A stretch of DNA of 64,000 nucleotides from Isoetes taiwanensis (lineage: Eukaryota > Streptophyta > Lycopodiopsida > Isoetales > Isoetaceae): contig JAJEKV010000094.1 in assembly GCA_021234155.1 (NCBI GenBank), positions 3,020,535 through 3,084,534 on the forward strand, given 5' to 3'. Made by a program: the position numbers and the translations under genes. Position 1 is the stretch's first letter. Each line of letters starts with the position of its first letter. Below, one piece after another: positions 13,506-25,282 of this stretch. The notes below the pieces were generated by a model. It did not search any database, was not told where the DNA came from, and worked only from the letters and a program-made list of their open reading frames with translations.

Positions 13506-15698
13506 ATGGCAGCTGGTCATGCATCTACATTAGGCGGCGCCGGTGGCCATGCATCTACATCCGGCGCCGCCGGTGGTCATGCATCATCATCTGGGCGTGC
13601 GCGGGCATCGCGTGGTCATGGCAGGGCCACGGGGGTTGCAGCAGCACGTGGTGGAAGAATTGTATGTCAAAATACTGGTGGTCGAAGGAGAGGTCCTGAG
13701 TGGGGATTTGTGAAGAAATTTGGTCAGAATGAGTGGCAATGTGTGTTTTGTGGGTACACGTCAATAAATGGATCTGCAACAAGAATTGGAGCTCATATTT
13801 TAGGGACTCTAAAATTGGGGTGCAAACTTGTACGGCATCTGCTGACATACGACAAGATGCAATTGAAGTGTTGGGTCAAAAAAAGAACATCAGCAGAAAA
13901 ACACAACCAAGAGATAGTCAAGGACTGTCACTGTGCCAAGCCGAAGAGATCAATTACACCACCCCTCCTGCAGCGCCAATATACCAACCAGAGGGTGGAC
14001 TAGGGTCGATAGGAGGGTTAAGTACGGGCGAAAAAAGAATGGCAGAGACAATTGAAATAGTGGGAAGACAGACTAAGCAACAGAGTGTTGACCAGTGTTT
14101 AACATCAGAGCAACTGAAGAAGATGCAATTGAAGGTTGTAGAGGCATTTTTATATATCGGATTGTCTCCACATGTCTTAGAACACAAAGCAATGAAAGAA
14201 GCCTTCCTCCACCAGCTGCCAATGCCATTGCCTAAACTTGTTGCTCAAGGACTGGTTTTCATAGCACACTTGGTTCAAAGATCCCATTTAAAAGGCCCGT
14301 CATCTTGTGAAATTCATCACAAAGAAGCCGGCAATTTATGTCATATACAAGTCATTACGTCAGAAGGCCCTAGCACTCATGAATCCTGGCCAGACTCGGT
14401 TTGGTTCCAATTACATTTGTCTTGAAAGAGTGCTTAGGTGTCGCGACCCGATTATCTCAACCTTCAACCATACAGACTTCTTTGAATGGGAGAGGAGGCA
14501 GAAAGGAAAAAAGGCATCAAAACACCGGCAACAAGCCGCTGCCCTTCGAGAAATGCTTGGGCGGGAGACATTTTGGAAAGGCATAAAGAATGTTGTGAGG
14601 TGCATGCAACCTGTTTGTCATGCCATTAAAACCCTTGATTCTTCGAAGGCAAGTACTGGCAAGGTGGAGGTGTTGGCACTCGATACAATCGTTCCTAGAA
14701 CGTGACGGGCTCAACTCACCCTTAAACAATGCCAAGCGCGCAGCATTGCTTAGGGACTTCATTGTACGATGGAAGAAGTTGTACAATGACCTTCATGGTG
14801 TCGCACATGCCTTAGACCCACACAACCACGATATGGACCAGCATACAGATAAAGAAGTTATGGGTTCCTTGAAGACGATTGCAAAAATGTATTATCCTAA
14901 CAGCTCGGACTATAAGGTTTTCATTGCCGAGTTAACCGAATACCAGAACTTAAGTGGAAGGTGGGCAGATGAAGAGCTTCACGACGCACTGGAGAGTCAT
15001 AAGAAGAAACTAAATATGGAATCTTATGCATGGTGGCAAGCCCACGGACATGTTACTGATACATTATACAGGCCCTTGCAATGACTATCCTCTCCTTGGT
15101 ATCCTCCAATAGTGCAAGTGAGAGGAATTGGAGTGCCTATAAGTACATACATAGTGTCACACGAAATCGCCTGTTGCATAAGAAGGCTGACAAACTTGTA
15201 TATAGCTTCTCAAATTGGCGGTTTTTGAATCGCAACAGTGGTGCAGCCGTAGTCGATAAGCTACAGTTTCCTTTCATGGAAGCAGATTTCGAAGTGGAAG
15301 AGGACAGCTTCGAAGACAGTGAGGACGAGCTGCTTGCAGTAAATGCTGCCAACCATGTTGATGAGGACATTCAACGTACCCATTTTGTCGATGCCGAAGA
15401 TGATTTATATGAGAACATGTTCTCGGACGAGTCAGACGACAGCGAAGATACAGAAGAGGAGTCTGATACAGAAAGGCCAGGTGCAAGTAATACAGGAGAT
15501 CCCCTTGAGGACTTAACTGTACGTGATCCAACGGACTCTCCAATGCCAATTACCCTGACAAACAGGCAACGTGTCAGAAGAAACACATCTCGAGGACGTT
15601 GCAGTAAAGGAAAGGGCCAGAGGAGGTTGAACCTAGGCCAGCAGGCAGAAGAGGACGGAACCCCGGATGATGAAACTGATGAAGATGGTGCTGTCTAG
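13506..15698 (+). pseudogene. hAT-superfamily transposase pseudogene (BED zinc finger, hATC domain)
   Basis: The gene opens with a Gly/Ala/Ser/His-rich leader containing three HAS repeats. A BED zinc finger follows at about 13700-13850 (W...CVFCGY...GSATRIGAH, then a Cys in the next frame). After a frame change come a linker and the conserved hAT block containing QTRFGSNYICLERVLRC (about 14390-14450). It ends in the dimerisation domain at about 15050-15240, with WWQAHG and SASERNWSAYKYIHS. An acidic Asp/Glu-rich tail of about 130 residues follows.

Reading frame must change near 13815, 14400, 14700 and 15075, so no intact protein is made. The DUF659-type catalytic region expected between about 14190 and 14390 is almost absent, suggesting an internal deletion. 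An AATAAA signal lies at 15781. I could not find terminal inverted repeats around it. Family assignment is firm; function is lost. Confidence 0.85.
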
Positions 15699-16103
15699 AA
15701 AGATGATGTGATGAGTATCTTCAGCCTATTGTAACCGTGCATGAGGATTTTCAAACTATTGTAACCATTCTGGCACTATCAATAAAAAGTAAAGTTTTTT
15801 GTTATAAGTTTTTGTCTTCTATATATTTTGTTACCGTGTTTTATGTTTCATTCATGTATAATGGTTCTTGTCATTTTAACAATTCGTCACTTCGTTCCAT
15901 GTTTCTTTACTGCCTTGACATCGTGGTTATCACCATCACCTCAATCGACCTAAGTGCCTTGAGAAATCTCCCTCCCATCAAGACCGGCTCGACTTCCGTT
16001 GCTGCTTACCCCTTCGCATGCCACAGAATCTTGTTGATGAGAAGTAATCTACGCATGCCAAGGGGTCAAACGGCCACGGATCAATCGAGCCGATCTTAAT
16101 GGG

Positions 16104-16342
16104 GGGTAAAAGAATGCTAGGGTGTCTAAAAAAAATGCCCTTACATTACGTATAATGTAGGATAATGTAGGCACCTATTATTGTTTTCTTTTTTAATTAA
16201 AGTTGGTTGGGATATGGAATCATTGGGATTAGCCACGTCACCCATTCGAAATTATGGGAGGCGGTGGTTATGTATTTGAAATGTGATACATCTCTTACTC
16301 TACATTTGGCCAAATGTAGGACACCCTAGCATTCTTTTACCC
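16104..16342. mobile_element. MITE, 239 bp, ~24-bp terminal inverted repeats
   Basis: The left end GGGTAAAAGAATGCTAGGGT is the exact reverse complement of the right end, and pairing continues to about 24 bp. TGGG flanks both sides (16100-16103 and 16343-16346) and is present once at the matching place in the tandem copies, so it is the likely target duplication. No coding capacity. The superfamily is not clear from a 4-bp duplication. Confidence 0.8.
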
Positions 16343-16598
16343 TGGGACGAGATTTCACAAGATACATGATCCACTGTTGATGATTATGTGTCACTGTGTT
16401 CCATTACCTCCGTCGACCGTAGTGTCTTGAGAACCCTCCCCAGATCAGATTCGTCTCGACTTCCGTTGCTGCTTGCCTCTTCGCATGCCATAGAATATTG
16501 CTGATGAGAAGTAATCTACGCATACCAAGGGGCCAAACAGCCACGGACTAGTTGAAATGAATCTGATCCTGAAGAGGATTCATAAGATACATGATCCA

Positions 16599-16815
16599 CA
16601 TCGTCCCATCCATTGGATAGGTAAGGCGTATCTCCGGTACGCCAAATTGGCATTTGAATACCTAATGGGTTTACACATGCTCTGAATACCTAATGGGTTT
16701 ACATGGCAGGTGCCGCCCAAAGGAATGGAGGTACAAATTATAGGTCCTTATGGCATTCAAATGCCAATTTGGCATACCAGAATTACGCCTTACCTATCCA
16801 GTGGATGGGACGATG
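16599..16815. mobile_element. Foldback MITE, 217 bp, ~64-bp arms
   Basis: CATCGTCCCATCCATTGGAT at the left pairs with ATCCAGTGGATGGGACGATG at the right. Pairing extends about 64 bp with a few mismatches (including GCCAAATTGGCATTTGAAT). The loop holds a short duplication of CTGAATACCTAATGGGTTTAC. It interrupts the tandem repeat. It has no ORF and would form a near-perfect hairpin RNA if transcribed. Confidence 0.8.
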
Positions 16816-17221
16816 TTAAGCATCATTATGGCATAGAATTAATGGACTGTGCCTTGAGAGACTTCACCCCTCATCGAAACCGGCTTGACTTCCGTTGTTG
16901 ATTGCCCCGCATGCCACAGAATCTTGCTGATGAGAAGTAATCTACGCATGCCAAGGGGCCAAACAGCCATGGACCGGTCGAGCCGATTTCGATGGAGATG
17001 AAGTCTCGCAAGAGGCACGATCCACTGTTGATGATTACGATGTACTCTCTCGTTAAGAAAGGTTCACAGGATACGGTCTAGAAGATGCGGTGGTCAAGGA
17101 AGGTTCACACATGATCGACTGTATTGTTCATACAAAGTGGCCTATCGCATGGCAAGAACCATCAGTTGCCTCAAGGAATATCAGAGTAAAAGCATCGCGC
17201 ATTCCCAAATCTTGCTTTCAC

Positions 17222-17975
17222 GCCTCTTTGAACAATGGAACTTAGAATGTAAACTAAGCTACATTGCCCAAAGAGGTGGGGAAAGAAAGATTGGGAAGTC
17301 ACGCCGAAGGGGACGCGTCCTCTAATTTCAAGTCATAGTGCTGCTCGAGGTTCTCCATCAATAGCAGGAGTTAGGATATTCCATGATTTGGTGCCTAATA
17401 GCCGCTATATGGATGGACAAAGCCCAGGCACCACTTTGGCTTGAAATTAGGGTACGCTCTCACCTCTGACGTCATAGCACCTTACATACGAGAACTTTTA
17501 CCTCTAGAACGAACGATTTCTGCTCCACTTCCCATTTAGAGCCTCTTTGTGTAATATAACCTAGCAAAGTAACTAAGCTACATTGACACAGAGAGGCCCC
17601 AAAAGAGAGCGAGAGCAAAGCTCGCTCTTCCTAAAGGAGGTAACAAGAATTTCGAGAAATCTATATTGTTTGCCACGGACAATACAAGCCTGGTGAGTTG
17701 ACAACCATTCGAGAGGGTCGCGCTCTAGGCTTACTCCCTTTTCTATTATTCTATTTGAATAATCTAAAGTGCCACCTAAAATGAGTGAGCGAGCTCATCC
17801 TAGGGGGCACTTTAGATACATCAAACAGGACAAACAAGAAAAGAATAAGCCAGGGTGAAAGAGATGACAATTAGTCCACTAATCTCAATTGGAATCTGTC
17901 CCTCTACATCAGGCCCTTCTTTTCAGTGATCACCATGGTTTTATCTACTATGATGTTCAAAGAAAAGAAGGCCTG
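17222..17975. repeat. Cluster of short hairpins
   Basis: At least six stem-loops occur in 750 bp: 17223-17276 (CCTCTTTG...CAAAGAGG with nested CAATG/CATTG and CTTAG/CTAAG), a related one at 17541-17597 (GCCTCTTTGTG...CACAGAGAGGC), AGAGCGAG...CTCGCTCT near 17603, TATTGT...ACAATA near 17666, CTAAAGTGCCACCTA...TAGGGGGCACTTTAG near 17768, and 17909-17975 (TCAGGCCCTTCTTTTC...GAAAAGAAGGCCTGA). The first two share an AACTAAGCTACATTG core, so the hairpins look like a dispersed family. Such clusters are known in some plant organelle genomes, but no organelle gene is recognised here. Confidence 0.65.
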
Positions 17976-18435
17976 ACTAGAGGTCCAGATGTCCTAGAGG
18001 TCCAGACGTCAAATATATTGCATGTGCAGATGTTTTGACTCACTCGCATACTTAACTATTACACAAACAACTCAATGCGGTAACGCAACCCCCAAAATTC
18101 TATTAAGACAAACAAATCCTCATCAACGAACGTCATCTGAAATCTTAGGGAAAAATATAAAAAAAAAAATAATGTAGATAGAAGTGTATTCAAAGCTCAT
18201 AGTTTTAAGTAACCGTCCTGATCCTCCACCACCAAGCCTGGACCAGGGTTCACCCAACCCCGCGGGCCCATGAGCCGGAGGCGTGCTTGGTTAATATCCG
18301 TACATCCTCACCTTCACGCGGTTCTTTCACCTCCTCCAAAGGTCCATCTCACGCTTGGCTTTGAATGCATGAGCCATTCCGTTCCTCCCCGCGAAAGCAA
18401 TCGAGGTGGTAAGGAGGGCATCGCGTGATTGCATG

Positions 18436-19451
18436 TTAAGCCGCGACATACCGCCCCGTTATAATATATCCATCCTCTGCGGGGACGTAATCCACGCCCA
18501 TCATCCAATCCAACAAATACCTCAAATCACGGGCGATGTCCACATCCCAAGGCATACCAACCAACTTTGGGTCAAATTGTCCACACAACCTTGACAATAT
18601 TTGTAGTCCCCATTCTTTACATCTTCCCACCGGCTCATATAGGTATTCGGAGGGAGGTATGCAATACCGCTCCTTTGAGACTCTAAGGGGATCGAATCTA
18701 AGGCTCTAGTCAAACCGCAAGATATGCTCATTGTCTACTCAACACCGTGTTTTCCCTACCCAAAGCCGCTAGTTGATTCTTTTTGTGGTTCATGCGCTAA
18801 TTCCGCAGCCCATCTTGTCGCTTGAGCATTTGCAACGGTCTTTTTAAGCACAAGTTCTCCTCGATAGAGTAAGATTTTGACTTCTTTCTTTCTCTGCTGA
18901 GCCTTCAAATCTACCTCTTACATCGCACTGCACTTTGCCGCATAACCCCGCCACATCTAAAAGTTTTATGGCATCTAGAAGCAAATAAGTTATAGTTACG
19001 GGTTCATCACCAAGAGCGCTTTCAGAATCGTTCATGAGCTTCTCTCTCTTGCTGCTACCACTACCCCTTCCTTGTTTCTATTTTCTGCTAGCATATCCCC
19101 TTTCACAATCTCATAATACACTTGCTTGGCAAACGTCTTGCTGAATTCATGGTTTTTTATCATCGTTCCTTTCACTTGAACCCACCTCTCCAAAGCTTTA
19201 GCTCAGACTTCAGGGATCTTGTAGTCGTATGCTTTATACTTGCCTGCTCTTCTACTTGGCCAGTCGGCGTCAAACTGTTTGGCGTCTATATTAGCCTCGA
19301 TATCCTCATAATCCGCTCCATGCAGGCAACAACATGGGCCCATGTCACATGCAACTCCATGCACCTCTGTAATTGTGACACCTTCTTTCTTGGCCACTTC
19401 TGCCATTGCCCTCAGCCTCAACAGCTCTTTTGCACAGTCGAAACATCCCAC
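18436..19451 (-). pseudogene. Decayed gene of unknown family
   Basis: Consecutive minus-strand frames read like one protein. From 19451 the first 82 codons include a Cys-rich DMGPCCC stretch. An in-frame TGA follows near 19203, after which the same frame continues without a stop for about 55 codons (AKALERWVQVKGT..., EIVKGDMLAENRN). A frameshift near 19035 leads to the next block (MNDSESALGDEP...). Past about 18844 the frame is ragged, and 18630-18436 gives another gene-like block with PWDVDIARDLRYLLDWMMG. Amino-acid composition looks protein-like, but I recognise no domain. It could be a host gene remnant or a transposon-borne ORF. Confidence 0.45.
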
Positions 19452-19809
19452 AGACCAAGATCAAAAACAAAGACCAAGCCATATAACAACTGATCCACGT
19501 GGATTATCAAACTTGTGCGCTCCCTGCACGTGGGATCTGCCCCATTGCCACCCCACACACCCGGAGGTACCACGTGGCAGAGTGTGATTGAAGGAAATGA
19601 GAGACTAGGCCCTCGGTTTTTTTTTTTTTTGGGCGGGAGATAGGAAATTTTTTTCACTTTTTCAAATTTGGCATGCTTCTCAAGAAATGCAATATGAAGG
19701 TCATAATAAGGTCTTTTTCAAGAATTCTTTTTTTTCATATGGAATCTTTTTTGATGCTCTACAAGATAGAAGAATCTTTTTGCAAAAAAAAAGCATCTTG
19801 ATTTTTAGC

Positions 19810-20075
19810 TAAAAATGAAGCTAATTTTGATGATGTGGCAAGGTTATGGAATGATGTGGCAAATAGGTGATGACATGGCACAATGAGGTGATGATGTGGC
19901 AAGCAAGGTGGCAAAAGATATTTTTTCTAATCAAAACTTTTTGTGATGTGGTGATGAGGTGGATGACACGTATATGGTGAGGTGGATGTACTTGGGTGAT
20001 GATGTGGATGACATTTGGCTTTTTGTAGATGATGTGGATGATTTGGCATAATATTTGGCACTTGTGCACATACAC
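19810..20075. repeat. Degenerate GATGATGTGG-type low-complexity repeat
   Basis: Variants of GATGATGTGGCA, GAGGTGGATGA and GATGTGGATGA recur about every 15-25 bp. Long frames on the minus strand (His/Ile/Pro-rich) are by-products of the repeat and not genes. Confidence 0.7.
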
Positions 20076-20239
20076 ATTAGAATTTGCTTTTTCAAAATTG
20101 TCCTCAATCTTGTTGCTTGATTAGCTCATGCACACATGTGTCAATCCAAATATTAGCCAAAGGTATATATCATGACATGGCTCTTCTATGCTGCCAAAAT
20201 GTGCTAGCACCCACCTATCACACTAATTCAATATTTTGG

Positions 20240-21285
20240 TGGAACCTATTCTTATGGGGTTGAAGTCCGAGGCCCAATCATATCCCTGGCTACATAAAAT
20301 GAACTGGAGCAGGTACAGAAAGCCTTTATAGCTCAGGCACTTGGGGTGAAATCTACAATATCAGATCCTTTTGTAGGAGATAAGTTTCTTATCTCTATAA
20401 CAGACCCCACTCGACCGTCACATTATCTACTTTTAGAAAGTAATTGGCATGCACAACGATCGCCTCCCCAACCTGGCCTATACCATAGCCACAGCTCCAT
20501 AGCGCCTCAAGACCTTCTATAAGAAGAGGCAACCTCAGCGGGTCTCCCTATGGAATGTTCAAGAGCACCGGTGCATACACATTAAAACTAAAGAGGATCA
20601 CCATCACTTATATGATAATACTTCGATACTTGCTTCCTCAACAAGCTTTGGGATGCTAATGCGCGTACTACAAGCTTCAGATTCATTCCATGCTCACACA
20701 GCCTCTAATTTGAGACAAGGAGATGGGCTCGAAAGGCGCGTGAGGGTAGAATTTGTCAGTGTTGCCAAGAGGGCACCATTGAAGATGAAAGTCAAACTCT
20801 GCTGAAATTCCAGCATTTAGCCACATGCAAGCTAGATATGTTGGGTTGATCCTTCCTAATTAGTCGCTCTATGTGCTGCTTTATACAAATTTATAGGTTT
20901 GCTAAGAAATTATCTCCAAGACATCATGGATGCAAGCATTCAGTCAGTTATGTTCTCAGATGCTGCACTGAGATTTATGTCTCATAAAGTATCATTGTAT
21001 AGTCTCTCAGCGTACCTATTACTGCCAAATCTGAGCAGTAATATGCTTGCTGTATTCCTTATTTGGGCTCCATAGACCAATTGGTCTCCGTGGGCAATAG
21101 AAATCAAATTCATTTTGTTGAAGAAATCTTCATGAGCATTTCAAAAAATTATCATGCATTACTCATAAATGTCATTTTGCACCTAACCTTTTCTACCATA
21201 AATATTGTTGAAGGAAAAAACAAAGGGTCTCCTCACAAAGCCTACCATTACCCCCAAAAAAAAAAAAACAAAAAACAAAAACAAA
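20240..21285 (+). mobile_element. Old LINE 3' fragment with A-rich tail
   Basis: At 20255-20340 the plus strand, with one stop, encodes a block with YGVEV and NELEQVQKAFI...LGVKS, of the kind found C-terminal to the RT in plant LINEs. At about 20700-20830 a second block with ICQCCQEGTIEDESQTLL matches the zinc-knuckle (zf-RVT-like) pattern Cx2C...EDE. The segment ends in an A-rich tract at about 21250-21285. Frames are broken throughout. A related fragment lies at 46.1-46.7 kb. Confidence 0.5.
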
Positions 21286-21289
21286 GATT

Positions 21290-22600
21290 GCCACACCAAT
21301 GTAGCAGTTGTAATGCTAGTAAATGTTAATTAGGTACTTTGGGGGGATTAAATAAAATTTTACTACTACATTACAAAATTCTATCTCATTTTACTCCCTT
21401 TTTGTGCAAGAAAAGGGAAATCTTTGAAGAAGATTCCTTTTGATCCTATTTGGATGATTTGATCTCTTTTATTTTGCAATCTTGTTAATATTGTTGATAT
21501 GTCAACTTGATGATGGCATTCGAGCTAACACTAATTACAACTTATAGACAACATTCTACAAGTCTTGAGGGGCATTTAAAGAAGACCTTCGCAACATCAT
21601 TCACTGAAAGCATATAATTAAGACCATTATAAGAATAAAATCGTCTTCCACACAGATGAAACAACCACCCAACTGACCACAATAAAAAGCTAACACGAAT
21701 TATCAACACAAGAATCCTTGACGAGAATGTTTGAAGTCCAAGAAAATTTATACAAGCAACCTCGCTCTTGGGCAACAATCTGAACATGAAATCCAATTGG
21801 CAAGAATTAACCAGAAACCTCTGGAGCAGGTGTTATCATAAAAGTTCGACCTTGATAAGTACCAATACCTATGCTATGTGAGAATTTATGGCATTCCTCT
21901 CCTATAAACTTTCAATTATTTCGTTTCGTATTTGGGGACAGTATTTCACTCATAGTTTGGGCTAAATTTCAGGGGTATATGTATGGAAATTCGTATGTTC
22001 AGGGTATTTTTTGAAGTAGTTTGAGCTGCTTGCTGGCGGGGGATGGGTTCTCTGGTTCTTAGGGAATTGGTGTTGGATTGTTGAGTGCATGGTTCTAAAA
22101 TAGAAGGAGAAAGGTCCGTAGCTTGGATGCAGATTGGGTGGACAAGTCATGGGGGCATGCCGATGTAATCGGGTGCTGGGTGTGTCATGGAGGATGCTGG
22201 TGAGTCCTGTCTGTAATTTCTTTCTGTGAGTAGGATTTGTATGGTTGTGATTGGAATTGAGCATGGAAACAGAGGTTTTAGAGAAGGAATTGGGCCTCTG
22301 TACGCTTTTTAGCACGTGATGCCGATAGGTTGTGAATAGACCGAGAAGAGCTCCAGTGTGGGTTCCGGATCCTGCTGTTGGTATGTTTCTTAGGCTGTTG
22401 TTGTTGAACTCGGCTAGAGCAAGTCGAGCTGTGAATTGGCCGCCGATCCTAGTTTTTATTGTGGAGCAGAGATATTGTTACAGAGTCCAGGAATGGGAGA
22501 TATATGTCGGCTCTGTGCTGCATAGTTTCTGATAGGCAGAGAGCCGAATACAAGGAAAAGCAGGGGATTTTGATCCATGGCAGATATTTCCTGATGCGAA
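21290..22600. other. Gene-free spacer
   Basis: No family motif, repeat terminus or RNA gene is seen. The frames present are short and compositionally unconvincing. Confidence 0.5.
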
Positions 22601-22610
22601 TAGAGGTATT

Positions 22611-22675
22611 GGGCTTTGTTAGAGGTTCTGGTGAGGCCGGTATGGCCTTGGAGGTTCGATTCCTCCAGCCCAGCT
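22611..22675 (+). ncRNA. tRNA-like relic (hairpin plus T-arm)
   Basis: GGGCT at about 22611 can pair with AGCCC at about 22670. Between them lie a hairpin AGGCC-GGTAT-GGCCT and a perfect T-arm GGAGG-TTCGATT-CCTCC with a canonical T-loop. No proper D-arm or 7-nt anticodon loop is visible, so it is a tRNA-derived sequence or SINE piece and not a functional tRNA. Confidence 0.45.
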
Positions 22676-23494
22676 TATTGGCGATTTATCCAAATTTTTA
22701 TCTTCTTTGGTTGGATGCAGATCTGTATCGCCATAGTTTGAGTGGAGGCCAGGCAATGTCTTGTCTCAAGCTTGATCGATTGAGACCATGGTTTAAAATT
22801 TTCCAATGTAGACCATAGGAAATGGCATGTGTTTTTGGCAAAATGTTAGTGGCCGTGGATCTGGCACAATGCCACGAATATGCTACCCATCAATGGTCAG
22901 AATTGAGACGAGGAAAAAACTGATAGAGAAAGGAAAATAAAGGTATGGTAAGAGGTGGATATAGGTTTTGGATGGTTTAAAGGGGGTTCAAATATTCTTA
23001 CCCTGGATTTGGTGATTCCATCGTGGTGAATACTCTCCCGCGGAATCACAGACCCTCCGGGAACGGGATCCGTTCCGGAGGCTCCGTTATCCGTATCTGA
23101 CAACGTCAGGTGTACCTTCTGATGGATCCCAGCCATCCGTCTGTAGGGTCCATCCTGGCCGTCCGTTTTATACCATCCGGCGGAATCACATCCGCAAAAT
23201 ACCGCCGGGCGGAATCACCGCTCTGTTATTCCATGCGAGGAATCACTATCCAGAATATTTCAGTAAAAATTCAAATTTTTGACGTTGTTGTGGGAGGTGT
23301 TTCAGCTAGTGCCGGCTATGGCCGCTTGCTCTGGCGATGGCGATTGAACAGGCTATCTTCCTTCTTTTCTTGTTCTTGTTGACGAATCCAAAAATCCCAG
23401 CCGTGATTTGCCTTGCTATTGGATTAGATTTCTGGTGCAGAGTTTGAGCTTTGAAGAAGGAATGGCTATGACAGATTCTTCTCCGCCACGGTAA

Positions 23495-24430
23495 AGACAT
23501 GGGTTCTGCAAATCCGGCATGGTTTCAGCAGGGTTCTGCAAATCCGGCATGGTTTCATCAGGGTTTATGCAGGTTTTTTAAAGCTTTTGGTTCTGTTCCG
23601 GTAGCGGAAGCTTGCTTATGGAGTTTTCCAGTTTTGCATCAAACATCTGTCTTGCATCCAGACCAGGTAAGTCTGCGGCCATATTGGCATCCCATAAATC
23701 CGACCAGCCTATTTTCGGCATGGAAGTATCTGTGGCAAGGCCTTTTGCTATGAAATCCATTTGTTCTCTGGAATTTTATACATGCAATAATTTAGGGCCA
23801 GTCTCTTTTGATCGCAACCATAGCATGCTGGCGCTACTGTGGCCGATTTGGCTTATACAGGCCTAAAAGGCATTTTCGGATTTGCCATCTGTTGGATTCT
23901 GGGAACAAACTCCCCATGAGCTTGGTTGGCAGAGCTTGGTTCTTGATCTGGATTCAGCAAAAAATGAAAGCCATACATTTTATTGAAGGTGGAACTTGCC
24001 GATTTGCTCTAAGAAGCAATTATTACTATGAATTTGCTCTGAGTTGGAGCTTTACAGGTATTTTTTACCCTGAAAAAACAGCAAAAGCTTGGACAAAGGC
24101 GGATGATCCTGTTCCTTATTTCTTATTCTTGTTTTAAAGCGCCCATGGCATTGCCGATATTGGCAAGGGATTCAAATCCCCATCCATAAAAATTCTGTGC
24201 AAATCCGGCATGGTTTCAGCAGGGCTTATGCAGGTTTTTTAAAGCTTTTGGTTCTGTTCCGGTAGAGAAAGCTTGCTTATGGAGTTTGAGCTCATTTTTG
24301 CTGAAAAAACAACAAAAGCTTGGACAAAGGCGAATGATCCTGTTCCTTATTTCTTATTCTTGTTTTAAAAGCGCCCATGGCATTGCCGATATTGGCAAGG
24401 GGTTCAAATCCCCATCCATAAAAATTCTGG
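23495..24430 (+). repeat. Internal direct duplications with a T-arm motif
   Basis: CTGCAAATCCGGCATGGTTT occurs at about 23507, 23537 and 24197. The block GCAGGTTTTTTAAAGCTTTT...AGCTTGCTTATGGAGTTT is at 23567-23623 and 24230-24288. A third block, CAAAAGCTTGGACAAAGGCG through CCCCATCCATAAAAATTCTG, is at 24080-24200 and 24311-24430. The last block contains GCCGATATTGGCAAGG and GGTTCAAATCCCC, a hairpin followed by a T-arm as in tRNAs. No gene is seen. Confidence 0.6.
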
Positions 24431-24548
24431 GCAGTGCAGAGAATAACAATGGATAGGCATAAAAATGGCAAACATTGGGCTTCTGTAAGTACCTAGTGAT
24501 TCCGTCCAGTAGAATATGTCACCGAATATTCTACGGGGAGAGAATATT

Positions 24549-24735
24549 ATGTAATAGGGAATCTTCACCCCGAGAAAATTCTGCTGAGGAAATTCTGAGG
24601 CGGCTCCCGTCAGATGAGGCGGTTCCCGAGCGGTGGAGCCGCGAGTGTGCCGCCGAGTCTGGCGGCGCCGCCGAAGAATATTCCGAGGCATAATTTTCAA
24701 GGGGTGAAGATTCCCTTACGTAATATCACGCCTAG
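24549..24735. repeat. GC-rich foldback inside the inverted-repeat element
   Basis: GGGAATCTTCACCCC...GAAAATT at 24557 pairs with AATTTTC..GGGGTGAAGATTCCC ending near 24714. Pairing continues, with gaps, into GAGGCGGC/GCCGCC, around a GC-rich centre. Further out, CGCCTAGGCAGAATTACG (24728) is met in inverse orientation as GTAATTCTGCCTAGGCG at 25255, so foldbacks are nested. Confidence 0.6.
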
Positions 24736-25282
24736 GCAGAATTACGAATTGGAAAAATTCCCCCAAAAACAGAATCTTGAACAGCTACGGCGGCTATATG
24801 GCCGAATTTTTTCCCATGCCGGATATCCAGTTGCCGGAGCCAGGATGCTTCAGAAACTGCATACTTCAGTTGTCCATGCTTTCGCAATGTCTTACTTGAA
24901 CAGTTGTGCCCCGAGTTGAGTAGCTTCAAATTTTGCGTTAGCTCCATAAGCTTGAATTATAAGATCCGGAACAGACAAGCTCCATAGCTTGAATGGCCGG
25001 AACCGGCTCCATAGCTCGAATTATAAGAATCGTGAAAGGAGGGAATCGATGGCACAAAGTATCACAGGAAAAAAAGCAAAACTTAAGGAACGGATTGGCA
25101 GCAGAGCATCACTGTAGCAAAAGACAATGCATAACTGTCGCACAAAACTGTGCCATAGTCCGCCACTAGCCAAAACTGTCGCACAAAACTCTGGCAGCGC
25201 CGCCATAGACGGGCAGAGAAAGAATTGCGCGAAGTAAAATAGAGAGAATATTGCAGTAATTCTGCCTAGGCGTGTATTACGA

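Larger units (their letters stand above)
15910..17040. repeat. Three-copy tandem repeat interrupted by two MITEs
   Basis: Copies lie at about 15910-16100, 16345-16598 and 16820-17040. All share CTCGACTTCCGTTGCTGCTT or close variants, then GATGAGAAGTAATCTACGCA, then GGCCAAACRGCCAYGGA, and a CAAGATACATGATCCACTGT-like end. The MITE at 16104 sits between copies one and two, and the one at 16599 between two and three. Comparing the copies reveals the empty site of each insertion. Confidence 0.8.

Noticed and set aside
19821-20075. His/Ile/Pro-rich ORF
   Set aside because: A product of the GATGATGTGG low-complexity repeat.
17000-20600. Insertion of organelle DNA
   Set aside because: Hairpin-rich and different in texture, but no organelle gene, rRNA or tRNA is recognisable.
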